A DNA stretch of 6,128 nucleotides. It comes from Acidobacteriota bacterium. Lineage in GTDB: Bacteria; Acidobacteriota; Blastocatellia; Pyrinomonadales; Pyrinomonadaceae. Positions 1 through 5,211 of this stretch are shown in pieces. Where the stretch lies: contig QHXL01000289.1 in the NCBI GenBank assembly GCA_003222935.1, forward strand, positions 453 to 6,580, read 5' to 3'. Numbering within the stretch: position 1 is the first letter of the stretch; each line of letters opens with the position of its first letter. The position numbers and the translations under genes are program-made. Under the pieces are notes generated by a model. It had not been told where the DNA came from, made no database searches, and worked only from the letters and a program-made list of their open reading frames with translations.

Positions 1-1272
1 TGAGCCCTTATGGTAGCGCGCTATGTTTGCGATCAATGAGCGTTCAATCTCTGAAAAGCCCGTTAGTTCCGAGTTTTCAATCAGGTAATAAGAATGCTTG
101 TGATGCGATTCGTGCGCGATGTGATAACCCACGTCATGTAACAACGCAGCTGCGGACAAAAGGAGACGCTGGTGTCGAGTTAAGCCCTGATTCGAAGAAA
201 TGGAGTCGAATATTCGTTCGGCGATACGCGCGACCTGGTGCGCGTGTGCCTCTTCGTAACCGAAACGCTTACCAACTGCATGTACTCCCAGTAATTTTGG
301 ATCTACATTGTCCGGGAGTGGCGGACGTTTCAGGTCTTCCCACTCGCGAAGCGCATCGATAATGACGCCCTCGCGCAGTGCCCAATCGCAAGTTTGAATG
401 GATCCAATTCCTAATGCTGTCATCGCTCCTTCAAGGATTTGACCTCCGGCGACAATGATTTCGGCTCGTTGCTCAGTAAGACCCCTGGCTTGCCTTGCCC
501 GTGATGAAAATCCCGCCATCTTGATGTTTAGTTTCGCCAGACGATTCAAACGAATTTCAGTAGCCACTGGTTGTGCGACATCGGGTGGTCTATTGGAGCT
601 GGCCAAACGCCGACTAATGAGTCCGCCAAGAGCGAGAATTGTGCCCGAGGTACCCGTTACGCTTTTCCATTTAAGGCCGCGCAGTTCGCGTGAAGGTCGC
701 TGAAACGCCGCACGAATTTCATTGCGCAGCTCGGTGAGTTCTTTTTTACGCGGAGGATCGTAAGCGATGAAACGTTCTGATAAACCCACGGCGCCCAGCT
801 TCATTGACATAAGGCGTAGCGGCGTTCCTTTGCGAAAAATTGAGAATTCGGTCGAGCCTCCACCAATGTCGATGTTCAGATGTATTGATGCTCGGTTTCC
901 GCAGGCTTGTGAAGCAGCGAGTCCAATCAAACGTGCTTCCTCAATTCCTGAAAGCACCTCGACGTGCAAACCGGTCCGCCGTTCGACGCTTTTGATGAAG
1001 TTTGCAGCGTTGCTTGCCTCGCGCACAGAAGCGGTCGCGATAGTTATGATTTTTTCAACGCCTCGAGCTTCGGCTATTAAACGAAAGCGCTTAATGCAAT
1101 TGATCGCACGAAGAGTTGCCGTTCGACTTAGGTATCCCTTGATCAGTGTGTCGTGGCCCAGGCGGACAACTTCTCGCTCTCGCACGAGGACCGCAAAAGA
1201 ATTACTGGCTGCAGCCTCGACTACAACCATTTTGATTGAATTGGATCCGATATCGATTGCGGCGAGTTTCAA
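1..1272 (-). CDS. ppx: Ppx/GppA-family phosphatase with C-terminal HD domain (3' end beyond window)
   Basis: Exopolyphosphatase / pppGpp phosphohydrolase family, which hydrolyses terminal phosphates of polyphosphate or pppGpp in the cytoplasm. I translated 424 residues without a stop before the left edge. Seen: N-terminal actin-like ATPase fold starting KLAAIDIGSNS (residues 2-12, phosphate-1 loop), ATASVREASN (79-88), SGIEEARL (108-115), phosphate-2 loop DIGGGSTE (135-142), GTSGT (207-211) and DWALREGVI (296-304). An HD-type domain follows, with histidines at 344/346, LLHDVGYH (377-384), HHKH (390-393) and RYHKG (419-423). Family members with this tail run to about 500 residues, so roughly the last 80-100 are missing. 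The start is TTG at 1272: an in-frame TAA lies at 1290-1288, no ATG or GTG lies between, and the family N-terminus begins exactly there. TTGA overlaps the upstream kinase stop by four bases, implying translational coupling. Ppx versus GppA specificity cannot be told from sequence alone. Confidence 0.95.
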   Translation of the reverse strand, partial: MKLAAIDIGSNSIKMVVVEAAASNSFAVLVREREVVRLGHDTLIKGYLSRTATLRAINCIKRFRLIAEARGVEKIITIATASVREASNAANFIKSVERRTGLHVEVLSGIEEARLIGLAASQACGNRASIHLNIDIGGGSTEFSIFRKGTPLRLMSMKLGAVGLSERFIAYDPPRKKELTELRNEIRAAFQRPSRELRGLKWKSVTGTSGTILALGGLISRRLASSNRPPDVAQPVATEIRLNRLAKLNIKMAGFSSRARQARGLTEQRAEIIVAGGQILEGAMTALGIGSIQTCDWALREGVIIDALREWEDLKRPPLPDNVDPKLLGVHAVGKRFGYEEAHAHQVARIAERIFDSISSNQGLTRHQRLLLSAAALLHDVGYHIAHESHHKHSYYLIENSELTGFSEIERSLIANIARYHKGS

Positions 1273-2075
1273 GGAAGCGCCTTCTTCTTAGCGTCTGCCA
1301 TGATTATAGGCGCAGGTGAGTTTGGTGAAGAAAATTGTGTAACAGTGGATGCTCTTGTCTCAGTACTCTCGTCCGTCAATGGAACTTCATCAACTACCTT
1401 CGCCACAGCCCTGCGAAGATCTGCGGCCACACTGCGAACCGAACGCGACGCATTGAGTGTGTGAAATCCAAATTCGTTACTCATACGGTCGAACACCCGC
1501 AACATTCGCGATTGGTACTCCACGAAACTGTCGTAGAAATCTTCGCCGAGATGAAGGTCCATTCCCGATTCCCAGTAGTCAAAGCCGCGACCGGATGCAA
1601 GCACCCTTTCGACGAGTTGTTGTGGGGAATGAATTCGCAGATAGAAGACTGCGTCCGGGACGACGGCCATCTCGTAGATCGATCTGATCCAGGTCGAGTC
1701 GATACCGCGGACTTCAGCCCGCGCCAGTGCCGAGTAGATATATCGATCAGTCAGTACAACGAAGCCTGAGCGTAACGCCGGCAACATTTCATTCTCGAGA
1801 CGATCGATGAAATCTGTTGCGTAGAAAAGCTGCATGGTGAGGCGACCAAGCGTGTGACCAGTCTTGGCCTTCTTGATACCTCGACCGGCAAGTATGGATC
1901 GGGTCATTCCTGTATCCAGCACCGCGTGTCCGCGCGACTCGAGCCAGGTTCGCAGCAGGGCAATATGAGTGGATCGACCAACACCGTCGGTGCCTTCGAT
2001 GACGATCAATTTGCCGCTGTATTCTTCCGGATCTAATCCCGGAAGATGCGTTCCATAGAACTGCTTCGTACTAAT
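1269..2075 (-). CDS. thymidylate-kinase-like P-loop nucleotide kinase, GRST variant, probable ATT start
   Basis: Thymidylate kinase (dTMP to dTDP) family protein. From the TTG at 2009 it has 246 residues; from the ATT proposed here it has 268. Numbered from the ATT: P-loop EGTDGVGRST (27-36), in which the Walker A lysine is arginine; YATDFIDR (85-92); DRYIYSA (110-116, the family DR(Y/H) motif); LID segment SGRGFDYWESG (161-171); a final helical region; and a Ser/Thr-rich tail of about 35 residues beyond the core. Start choice: the open frame continues upstream of TTG 2009 to a TGA at 2114-2112 with no ATG, GTG or TTG, yet it encodes a family-like stretch, YGTHLPGLDPEEYSGKLIVIEG. ATT at 2075-2073 gives STKQFYGTHLPG after the initiator and shares one base with the TAG of the preceding gene. 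TTG 2009 would leave only four residues before the P-loop. The GRST variant recurs in a TMPK-like group I recall from Chloroflexi and Actinobacteria, so it may still be active. True dTMP specificity is not shown. Confidence 0.85.
   Translation of the reverse strand: MSTKQFYGTHLPGLDPEEYSGKLIVIEGTDGVGRSTHIALLRTWLESRGHAVLDTGMTRSILAGRGIKKAKTGHTLGRLTMQLFYATDFIDRLENEMLPALRSGFVVLTDRYIYSALARAEVRGIDSTWIRSIYEMAVVPDAVFYLRIHSPQQLVERVLASGRGFDYWESGMDLHLGEDFYDSFVEYQSRMLRVFDRMSNEFGFHTLNASRSVRSVAADLRRAVAKVVDEVPLTDESTETRASTVTQFSSPNSPAPIIMADAKKKALP
1280..1284 (-). promoter_or_regulatory. Shine-Dalgarno supporting the TTG start of ppx
   Basis: On the minus strand GAAGG (1284-1280) lies seven bases before the TTG at 1272, inside the last codons of the upstream kinase gene. 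Together with the TAA at 1290-1288 it fixes the ppx start at TTG, the only start-like codon available. Confidence 0.6.
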
Positions 2076-2710
2076 GTATTTTGGACCGCCTTCTCTTGAG
2101 ATGTTGACTGATCAGCATGCGCATCTCACGCTGCTGTCGCTCGATTGAGCGGCTCGCATCAATCACAGTCAGGCCAAATTCCGGAACCATCCGATCATAC
2201 TCTTCTAAGATCTTACCTTGGAATATTGTGAAACTTTCTTCCGGATCATCGGATTGGCCGTCCGGAGACGATTCGATCAATTGCGACATCCAACGGAGCC
2301 CTGAAGAAAAACGCGACTGTTGGTCTAACCGCAAATGAATAAACCTGGCGCACCCACTCCCGGTTGCAACCACGCGCTACGTCTCTCGCGAAGGCTGTGT
2401 AAATATACCGATCTGCAAGCACAATCGCGCCGGCTTTAAGTGGTGGAATGATGTCGCGCTCGGTGCGATCGGCGAAATCGGTAGCATGGAGAAGTGAAAA
2501 CGTCGCCGGCGTAAACAGATGACGTCTCTTGGCGCGTCTTGTCGTATCTTTAACCAGTGGCGACGAGTTCCATTCTGAAAAGAACACGGGATAGCCTTCG
2601 GCCTTTAGCCACTGATGCAGCAACGCCAATTGTGTCGATTTCCCGCTGCCGTCAGTACCCTCAACGACAAAAAGTTTGCCCGGGAATTGGTGTTTTCCGT
2701 AGGAAATCAT
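2071..2710 (-). pseudogene. disrupted thymidylate-kinase-like gene (internal deletion plus frameshift at about 2250-2257)
   Basis: First gene of the leftward operon. ATG 2710 opens a 154-codon frame with FPGKLFVVEGTDGSGKST (residues 9-26, canonical GxxGxGKST P-loop), HATDFADRTERD (75-86), ADRYIYTAFARD (99-110), VYSFAVRPTVAFFF (123-136) and DRIVSGRP (145-152). It stops at TGA 2248-2246. Homology resumes in another minus-strand frame at about 2250 with SDDPEESF, then FQGKILEEYDRM and VIDASRSIERQQREM, ending at TAG 2073-2071. Compared with the neighbouring paralog, GR and the acidic pair before the (E/Y)(E/D)SF segment are separated by 7 nt instead of 42, so about 35 nt are missing. The lost part is the LID (the counterpart of GFDYWESGMDLHLG), so a simple programmed frameshift would not restore an enzyme. 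No clear Shine-Dalgarno precedes ATG 2710. A genuine decaying gene and an assembly error are both possible. Confidence 0.8.
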
Positions 2711-2735
2711 CGGCGCATGACGTTAGGATAAGGCT

Positions 2736-2748
2736 GTTACATCGTAAC
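2736..2748. promoter_or_regulatory. short palindrome in the divergent kinase/sixA promoter region
   Basis: The 63-bp gap between two divergent genes must hold both promoters. It contains GTTAC-ATC-GTAAC, a perfect 5-bp inverted repeat with a 3-bp spacer, about centred in the gap. This is a candidate operator or a shared promoter element. A weak minus-strand -10 (TATCCT, 2729-2724) lies just before ATG 2710. No -35 can be assigned with confidence. Confidence 0.3.
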
Positions 2749-2773
2749 CAAAACTAATGAGTTGGGTGAATCA

Positions 2774-3262
2774 ATGAGAACTTTGTACCTCTTACGACAT
2801 GCCAAATCAAGCTGGCATGATGAAACCTTGAGCGACTTCGATCGGCCGCTTAAAAAGCGGGGCAGAGAAGCGGCCAAGATGGTTGGACAGTTGATTCGCA
2901 AGGAGAAGCTTAGCGACCTTTTAGTCGTGAGTTCGCCTGCTCAACGCACACGAGAGACGACCAAGATCGTGCTAAAACATGCTTCCCTGGATCCCGAAGT
3001 GCGGTTCGATCCACAAATCTATGAGGCCGAACTGAGCGGTCTCCTTGAGGTGTTAGGAAAGGTTGAAAGTGATCACGAGTCGCTAATGATAGTGGGCCAT
3101 AACCCAGGTATGGAAAACTTGCTGAGGTTATTAACTGGGGCATCTCGCGAGATGCCGACAGCGGCCCTCGCGAAGATCAAACTTGATACCGAATCGTGGA
3201 AGTCGTTGAGTGGCAGTGAGGGTCATTTGGAATGGCTCAAAGTACCAAAGGACGAGGACTAG
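2774..3262 (+). CDS. sixA: phosphohistidine phosphatase SixA-like (histidine phosphatase superfamily)
   Basis: Small cytosolic histidine-phosphatase-superfamily enzyme of 162 residues, the usual SixA size. SixA removes phosphate from phosphohistidine in HPt domains and in the nitrogen PTS of E. coli; the substrate here is unknown. Seen: catalytic LLRHAKSSW (6-14, with R8 and nucleophile H9), the SixA-typical SDFDRPLKKRG (20-30), VVSSPAQRTRET (51-62, second catalytic arginine), IYEA (82-85, acid region), VGHNPGME (107-114, second catalytic histidine H109) and MPTAALAKIKL (127-137). The preferred start is ATG 2774, where the family N-terminus MRTLYLLRH begins. GGGTGA (2764-2769) is an acceptable ribosome site with a 4-base gap. 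An in-frame TTG at 2762 is less likely. It is divergent from the ppx/kinase operon, so it may share regulation with polyphosphate metabolism. Its stop TAG abuts the convergent neighbour's stop with no spacer. Confidence 0.95.
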   Translation: MRTLYLLRHAKSSWHDETLSDFDRPLKKRGREAAKMVGQLIRKEKLSDLLVVSSPAQRTRETTKIVLKHASLDPEVRFDPQIYEAELSGLLEVLGKVESDHESLMIVGHNPGMENLLRLLTGASREMPTAALAKIKLDTESWKSLSGSEGHLEWLKVPKDED

Positions 3263-3454
3263 TTAACGATCGCTGACAAACTCACCATAGACCGTTCGCT
3301 TTTGAGTTCGTAGATGTTTGCTGAGATTTTTGTAGAAGCATTTCAAGCAAACGCCCGGTCTGTCGTCTCCCTTCGTCTCACGAATTTTTGAACCACACGA
3401 ACTACACGAAGCTCTGAACGAGTTCACGTTCTCGTTTTTCTTTCTTCTAATCAT
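3263..3454 (-). CDS. small four-cysteine zinc-ribbon protein, function unknown
   Basis: A 63-residue basic protein that I do not recognise as a named family. It has two CxxC knuckles, CSSC at 17-20 and CLKC at 36-39, separated by 15 residues. This is a typical small zinc ribbon, probably binding nucleic acid or protein. The N-terminus (IRRKKNEN) and the C-terminal half (KHLRTQKR) are strongly basic. The start is ATG 3454, preceded by AGGGAAGG with a 6-base spacer to the start, a good ribosome site that favours a real gene. It is convergent with sixA: TAG (3260-3262) and this gene's TAA (3265-3263) touch, leaving no room for a terminator between them. A large palindromic repeat begins 17 bp upstream of the start, so its promoter must lie within or beyond that element. 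Confidence 0.65.
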   Translation of the reverse strand: MIRRKKNENVNSFRASCSSCGSKIRETKGDDRPGVCLKCFYKNLSKHLRTQKRTVYGEFVSDR

Positions 3455-3470
3455 AATTAGCCTTCCCTGT

Positions 3471-3568
3471 CCTAATTTGTAGGGGCGTCCCTCCGTGGGC
3501 GCCGCTCAATTTGCCATCGTTTTTTGCAGAGGAGGGGCGCCCACGGAGGGACGCCCCTACAAATTAGG
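3471..3568. repeat. 98-bp palindromic element with perfect 33-bp inverted arms (REP/BIME or MITE-like)
   Basis: The left arm 3471-3503 is the exact reverse complement of the right arm 3536-3568 (33/33), around a 32-nt centre (3504-3535). The outer end reads CCTAATTTGTAGGGGCG. Each arm can also fold alone: GGCG-(T)-CCC (3484-3491) pairs with GGGCGCC (3497-3503) around TCCGT, with one bulged T. The whole thus looks like two REP-type hairpins in head-to-head orientation. Similar GTAGGGGCG...CGCCCCTAC palindromes are common intergenic repeats in several bacterial phyla; I state this from memory. It holds no ORF. It does not end a gene, since both flanking genes start away from it, and it lacks a following T-run, so a terminator role is unlikely. 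Confidence 0.9.
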
Positions 3569-3571
3569 CGG

Positions 3572-3602
3572 GTCGAGTTACGCGACTATGACCGTCGAGT
3601 TA
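3572..3602 (+). repeat. 9-bp direct repeat GTCGAGTTA, 22-bp period
   Basis: GTCGAGTTA occurs at 3572-3580 and 3594-3602, exactly 22 bp apart (about two helical turns). A related GTCGCGAGTTA lies at 3747-3757. The repeat sits immediately beside the palindromic element, so it may belong to an insertion scar, or it may be a protein-binding site. No further evidence is visible. Confidence 0.4.
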
Positions 3603-3614
3603 AATGTCAGTTAA

Positions 3615-3694
3615 GGGCCATCTGAAAAATTTCACGTGAGGTTCAGGTGGATGAAAGGTTAATGGCCCAATGACCCTCAAATAAAACTTTTCAG
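3615..3694 (+). other. interleaved inverted repeats in the leader of the HExxH gene
   Basis: GGGCCAT (3615-3621) pairs with ATGGCCC (3662-3668). CTGAAAAATTT (3622-3632) pairs with AAACTTTTCAG (3684-3694), 10 of 11 positions. The order a-b-a'-b' is that of a pseudoknot rather than nested hairpins. A TCACGTGA palindrome (3632-3639) lies inside. It could be RNA structure, operator DNA or chance. It matches no riboswitch class I can name. Confidence 0.3.
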
Positions 3695-3705
3695 TACTCC
3701 GGTTG

Positions 3706-3724
3706 TTAACATTTTGGTAACATC
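3706..3724 (-). promoter_or_regulatory. 11-bp-periodic box upstream of the HExxH gene (PhoB/OmpR-type layout)
   Basis: On the plus strand TTAACAT (3706-3712) and GTAACATC (3717-3724) repeat with an 11-bp period. Read on the minus strand these are GATGTTA and AATGTTA, the same core as the triple repeat before the TonB receptor. OmpR/PhoB-family regulators bind such 11-bp direct repeats, and Bacillus PhoP sites have TTAACA-type half sites. The match to that family is inference from layout. The box lies about 90 bp before GTG 3813. Confidence 0.4.
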
Positions 3725-3732
3725 GCAGCCAA

Positions 3733-3752
3733 CGCGACCTCCCCGTGTCGCG
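3733..3752 (+). other. hairpin with anti-Shine-Dalgarno sequence next to the HExxH gene
   Basis: CGCGAC (3733-3738) and GTCGCG (3747-3752) form a perfect 6-bp stem around an 8-nt loop. CCTCCC (3738-3743), spanning the stem-loop edge, is exactly complementary to the ribosome site GGGAGG (3799-3804). A switch between this hairpin and Shine-Dalgarno masking is conceivable but not demonstrated. Confidence 0.25.
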
Positions 3753-3812
3753 AGTTAATCCTAAACCGACGCACTACGATTTCGCCGAACACATCGCTGG
3801 GAGGATTTATTA

Positions 3813-4616
3813 GTGAACCCCAGAGACACTTCAATCTCTCATTCTCCACGAATCACGAGCTTCGGCTTCATACTAGTAGTGATAGCCTTTTCTGTTGTGT
3901 CTACATTTGCAACGAATAAAGGTAGCGTCGCTATCCGAGATACCGTCAGTCCGGCCAAAAGAAACGAGTTAGTCTCAAAGCTGCGAAGCATTTCAGGTCT
4001 AACCAAGTTAAGTTTTGACGCTGATGGATTCTTACGTCTCGGTGCCGACAGTTCCGAGAGAGGCTCTCATGGTGCCCGCGAGCTGCTAAAGAATGCAGTC
4101 AGTGGAGAGAATATTGTTGTCATTGAGGATGCTAGTTCCCGCGCGGACGTGGCTTTCTGTCGCGTCGTGATGGGTCGCTGGACCAAGGCGAACAGCGCAT
4201 TAAGTGCCTTTGTTGTTTTAATCGACTTTTCGGATTTTCATCAATTGACTGGCGACCAGCAGGCACGCGCAGCGTTTGACGTGGGTTGGGGCTTTCTCCA
4301 CGAACTCGATCACGTTGTGGCGGACTCGCAGGACGCGGAGACGGAAGACTCGTTGGGTGAATGCGAGGCCCACATCAACGAGATGAGACACGAACTCGGA
4401 TTACCTTTGCGAAGCAATTACTTTTTCACCGCTCTATCAATGCAGACTGATCCGAACTTTGGAACCAGATTAGTTCGTCTCGCTTTTGAGCAACGCGATC
4501 CTCACACTGATCGGACACGACGCTTCTGGTTGATATGGGATTCGACCGTTGTCGGCGGCTTGATCGCTAGCAAGCAAACAGCTGCGGTACGTGCTACTCC
4601 CTTAACCCGTAAATAG
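3813..4616 (+). CDS. exported or membrane-anchored protein with HExxH zinc-metallopeptidase-like motif, unknown family
   Basis: A 267-residue protein not assigned to a named family. The N-terminus has charges and then a hydrophobic stretch, FGFILVVIAFSVVSTFA (residues 17-33), which is a signal peptide (possible cleavage after A33) or an anchor. The C-terminal half holds GWGFLHELDHVV (158-169), an HExxH motif (H163, E164, H167). Sixteen residues later comes GECEAHINEMRHELGLP (182-198), supplying possible third ligands E183, E185 or H187. This resembles a gluzincin-style site, though the spacing is shorter than in classical gluzincins, so catalytic activity is inference. Two cysteines (116 and 184) could form a disulfide or bind metal. 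The start is GTG 3813, with GGGAGG at 3799-3804 and an 8-base spacer, a strong ribosome site. The gene stands alone between long leaders, and the small gene to its right is convergent. Confidence 0.8.
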   Translation: MNPRDTSISHSPRITSFGFILVVIAFSVVSTFATNKGSVAIRDTVSPAKRNELVSKLRSISGLTKLSFDADGFLRLGADSSERGSHGARELLKNAVSGENIVVIEDASSRADVAFCRVVMGRWTKANSALSAFVVLIDFSDFHQLTGDQQARAAFDVGWGFLHELDHVVADSQDAETEDSLGECEAHINEMRHELGLPLRSNYFFTALSMQTDPNFGTRLVRLAFEQRDPHTDRTRRFWLIWDSTVVGGLIASKQTAAVRATPLTRK

Positions 4617-4694
4617 CCCACCTTCGCTCAATACTTCAACAACTAAGTGAGATCAGGATCGTCTTTGCGCGCTCTACGTGTAGACGTGTGTCTT

Positions 4695-4898
4695 TCAGTG
4701 CTGGCGCTGATCAGGAAACTTGGCTGTACCAATCGCCAACTCTCGAAGCCGACTGTTGTGGGAACTTTCAGACATCTTCTGCAGGGCTGAATGAATTTCT
4801 AAAAGAATCTGTTTGAGTTTCAAAAGATCCTGGGGAGAGTTTTGGTTTGCCAAAATTGCCGCAGCAATTTCGCTGCTGAGTTCATTGGAAAGGGCCAT
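4695..4898 (-). CDS. small helical hypothetical protein
   Basis: A 67-residue ORF with no family I recognise. It begins MALSNELSSEIAAAIL, then a Leu/Ile-rich amphipathic stretch, DLLKLKQILLEIHSALQKM (about 24-42), then a polar basic tail. It would be all-alpha, without cysteines or a membrane segment. The start ATG 4898 has no convincing Shine-Dalgarno, which lowers confidence. In favour: no plausible gene exists on the other strand here, and composition is protein-like. It converges with the HExxH gene across a 78-bp gap in which I see no clear terminator. Confidence 0.45.
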   Translation of the reverse strand: MALSNELSSEIAAAILANQNSPQDLLKLKQILLEIHSALQKMSESSHNSRLRELAIGTAKFPDQRQH

Positions 4899-4963
4899 GA
4901 TTCAAGAGGTCTCTGAACCGAAAATGCCGAGGCTGTTTTGAAGAGGGGCCATCGTAGTTTCCA

Positions 4964-4996
4964 GGTGTTACGTCGATGTTAATTTGATGTTAATTA
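4964..4996 (+). promoter_or_regulatory. three tandem 11-bp units, Pho-box-like, upstream of the TonB receptor
   Basis: GGTGTTACGTC (4964-4974), GATGTTAATTT (4975-4985) and GATGTTAATTA (4986-4996) follow each other without gaps. The last two share ten consecutive bases; the first keeps the G(A/G)TGTTA core. E. coli PhoB sites are tandem 11-mers with a TGTCA core followed by an A/T-rich tail, a very similar layout. A weak -10-like TAAAAC (5009-5014) lies 12 bp downstream, where an activator box would replace the -35. The regulator's identity is inference. Confidence 0.5.
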
Positions 4997-5054
4997 ATGA
5001 GCCTGCCCTAAAACTGCCCTAAGACGCCCACCTCCCAGGTCGGCTTAACAAACA

Positions 5055-5173
5055 TTTAAGGCGTAATTCACAGCGCTTTAACCGGCCAGGCTTATGTTTG
5101 CGCCTTGAAGAAACACAATCTGAATCCAGGGTGACTTTCGATCGGAAAGTCGAACCTCGAAGCCTTTCGAGGT
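5055..5173 (+). promoter_or_regulatory. structured 5' leader of the TonB receptor: three stem-loops
   Basis: Stem 1: TTTAAGGCGTAA (5055-5066) pairs with TTGCGCCTTGAA (5098-5109), 12 pairs including two G-U, loop 31 nt. Stem 2: GACTTTC (5133-5139) with GAAAGTC (5145-5151), loop GATCG. Stem 3: ACCTCGAA (5154-5161) with TTCGAGGT (5166-5173), loop GCCT. No T-run follows, so these are not simple terminators. The ribosome site AGGAGA (5200-5205) lies 26 nt beyond stem 3. I match no known riboswitch. This assumes transcription starts before 5055. Confidence 0.45.
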
Positions 5174-5211
5174 CCAAGTATTGAATCATCTCTCAACACA
5201 GGAGAATAGTT

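Noticed and set aside
767..1291. Long plus-strand ORF (174 codons) in the left part, and other plus-strand ORFs between 27 and 1769.
   Set aside because: They lie antisense to Ppx/GppA and kinase genes whose frames carry clear family motifs. Their own translations are Arg/Ser-rich without recognisable domains.
2246..2263. Programmed ribosomal frameshift joining the two halves of the disrupted kinase.
   Set aside because: No slippery run is visible at the junction, and about 12 residues of the LID are missing, so slipping would not yield a complete enzyme.
2762..2773. TTG 2762 as the sixA start.
   Set aside because: It adds four residues absent from the family N-terminus, whereas ATG 2774 begins exactly at the conserved MRTLYLLRH with a usable ribosome site.
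3471..3568. Reading the palindrome as a transcription terminator.
   Set aside because: Neither flanking gene ends here, the arms are much longer than a terminator stem, and no T-run follows.
4617..4694. Possible terminator between the HExxH gene and the small minus-strand gene.
   Set aside because: Only short imperfect pairings (such as CAGTGC/GCGCTG with a 2-nt loop) and no T-run could be found.
5093..5100. TATGTTTG, which fits the Bacteroidetes -7 promoter consensus TAnnTTTG.
   Set aside because: There is no matching -33 element upstream, the genes look acidobacterial, and the motif lies inside the pairing region of the leader stem.
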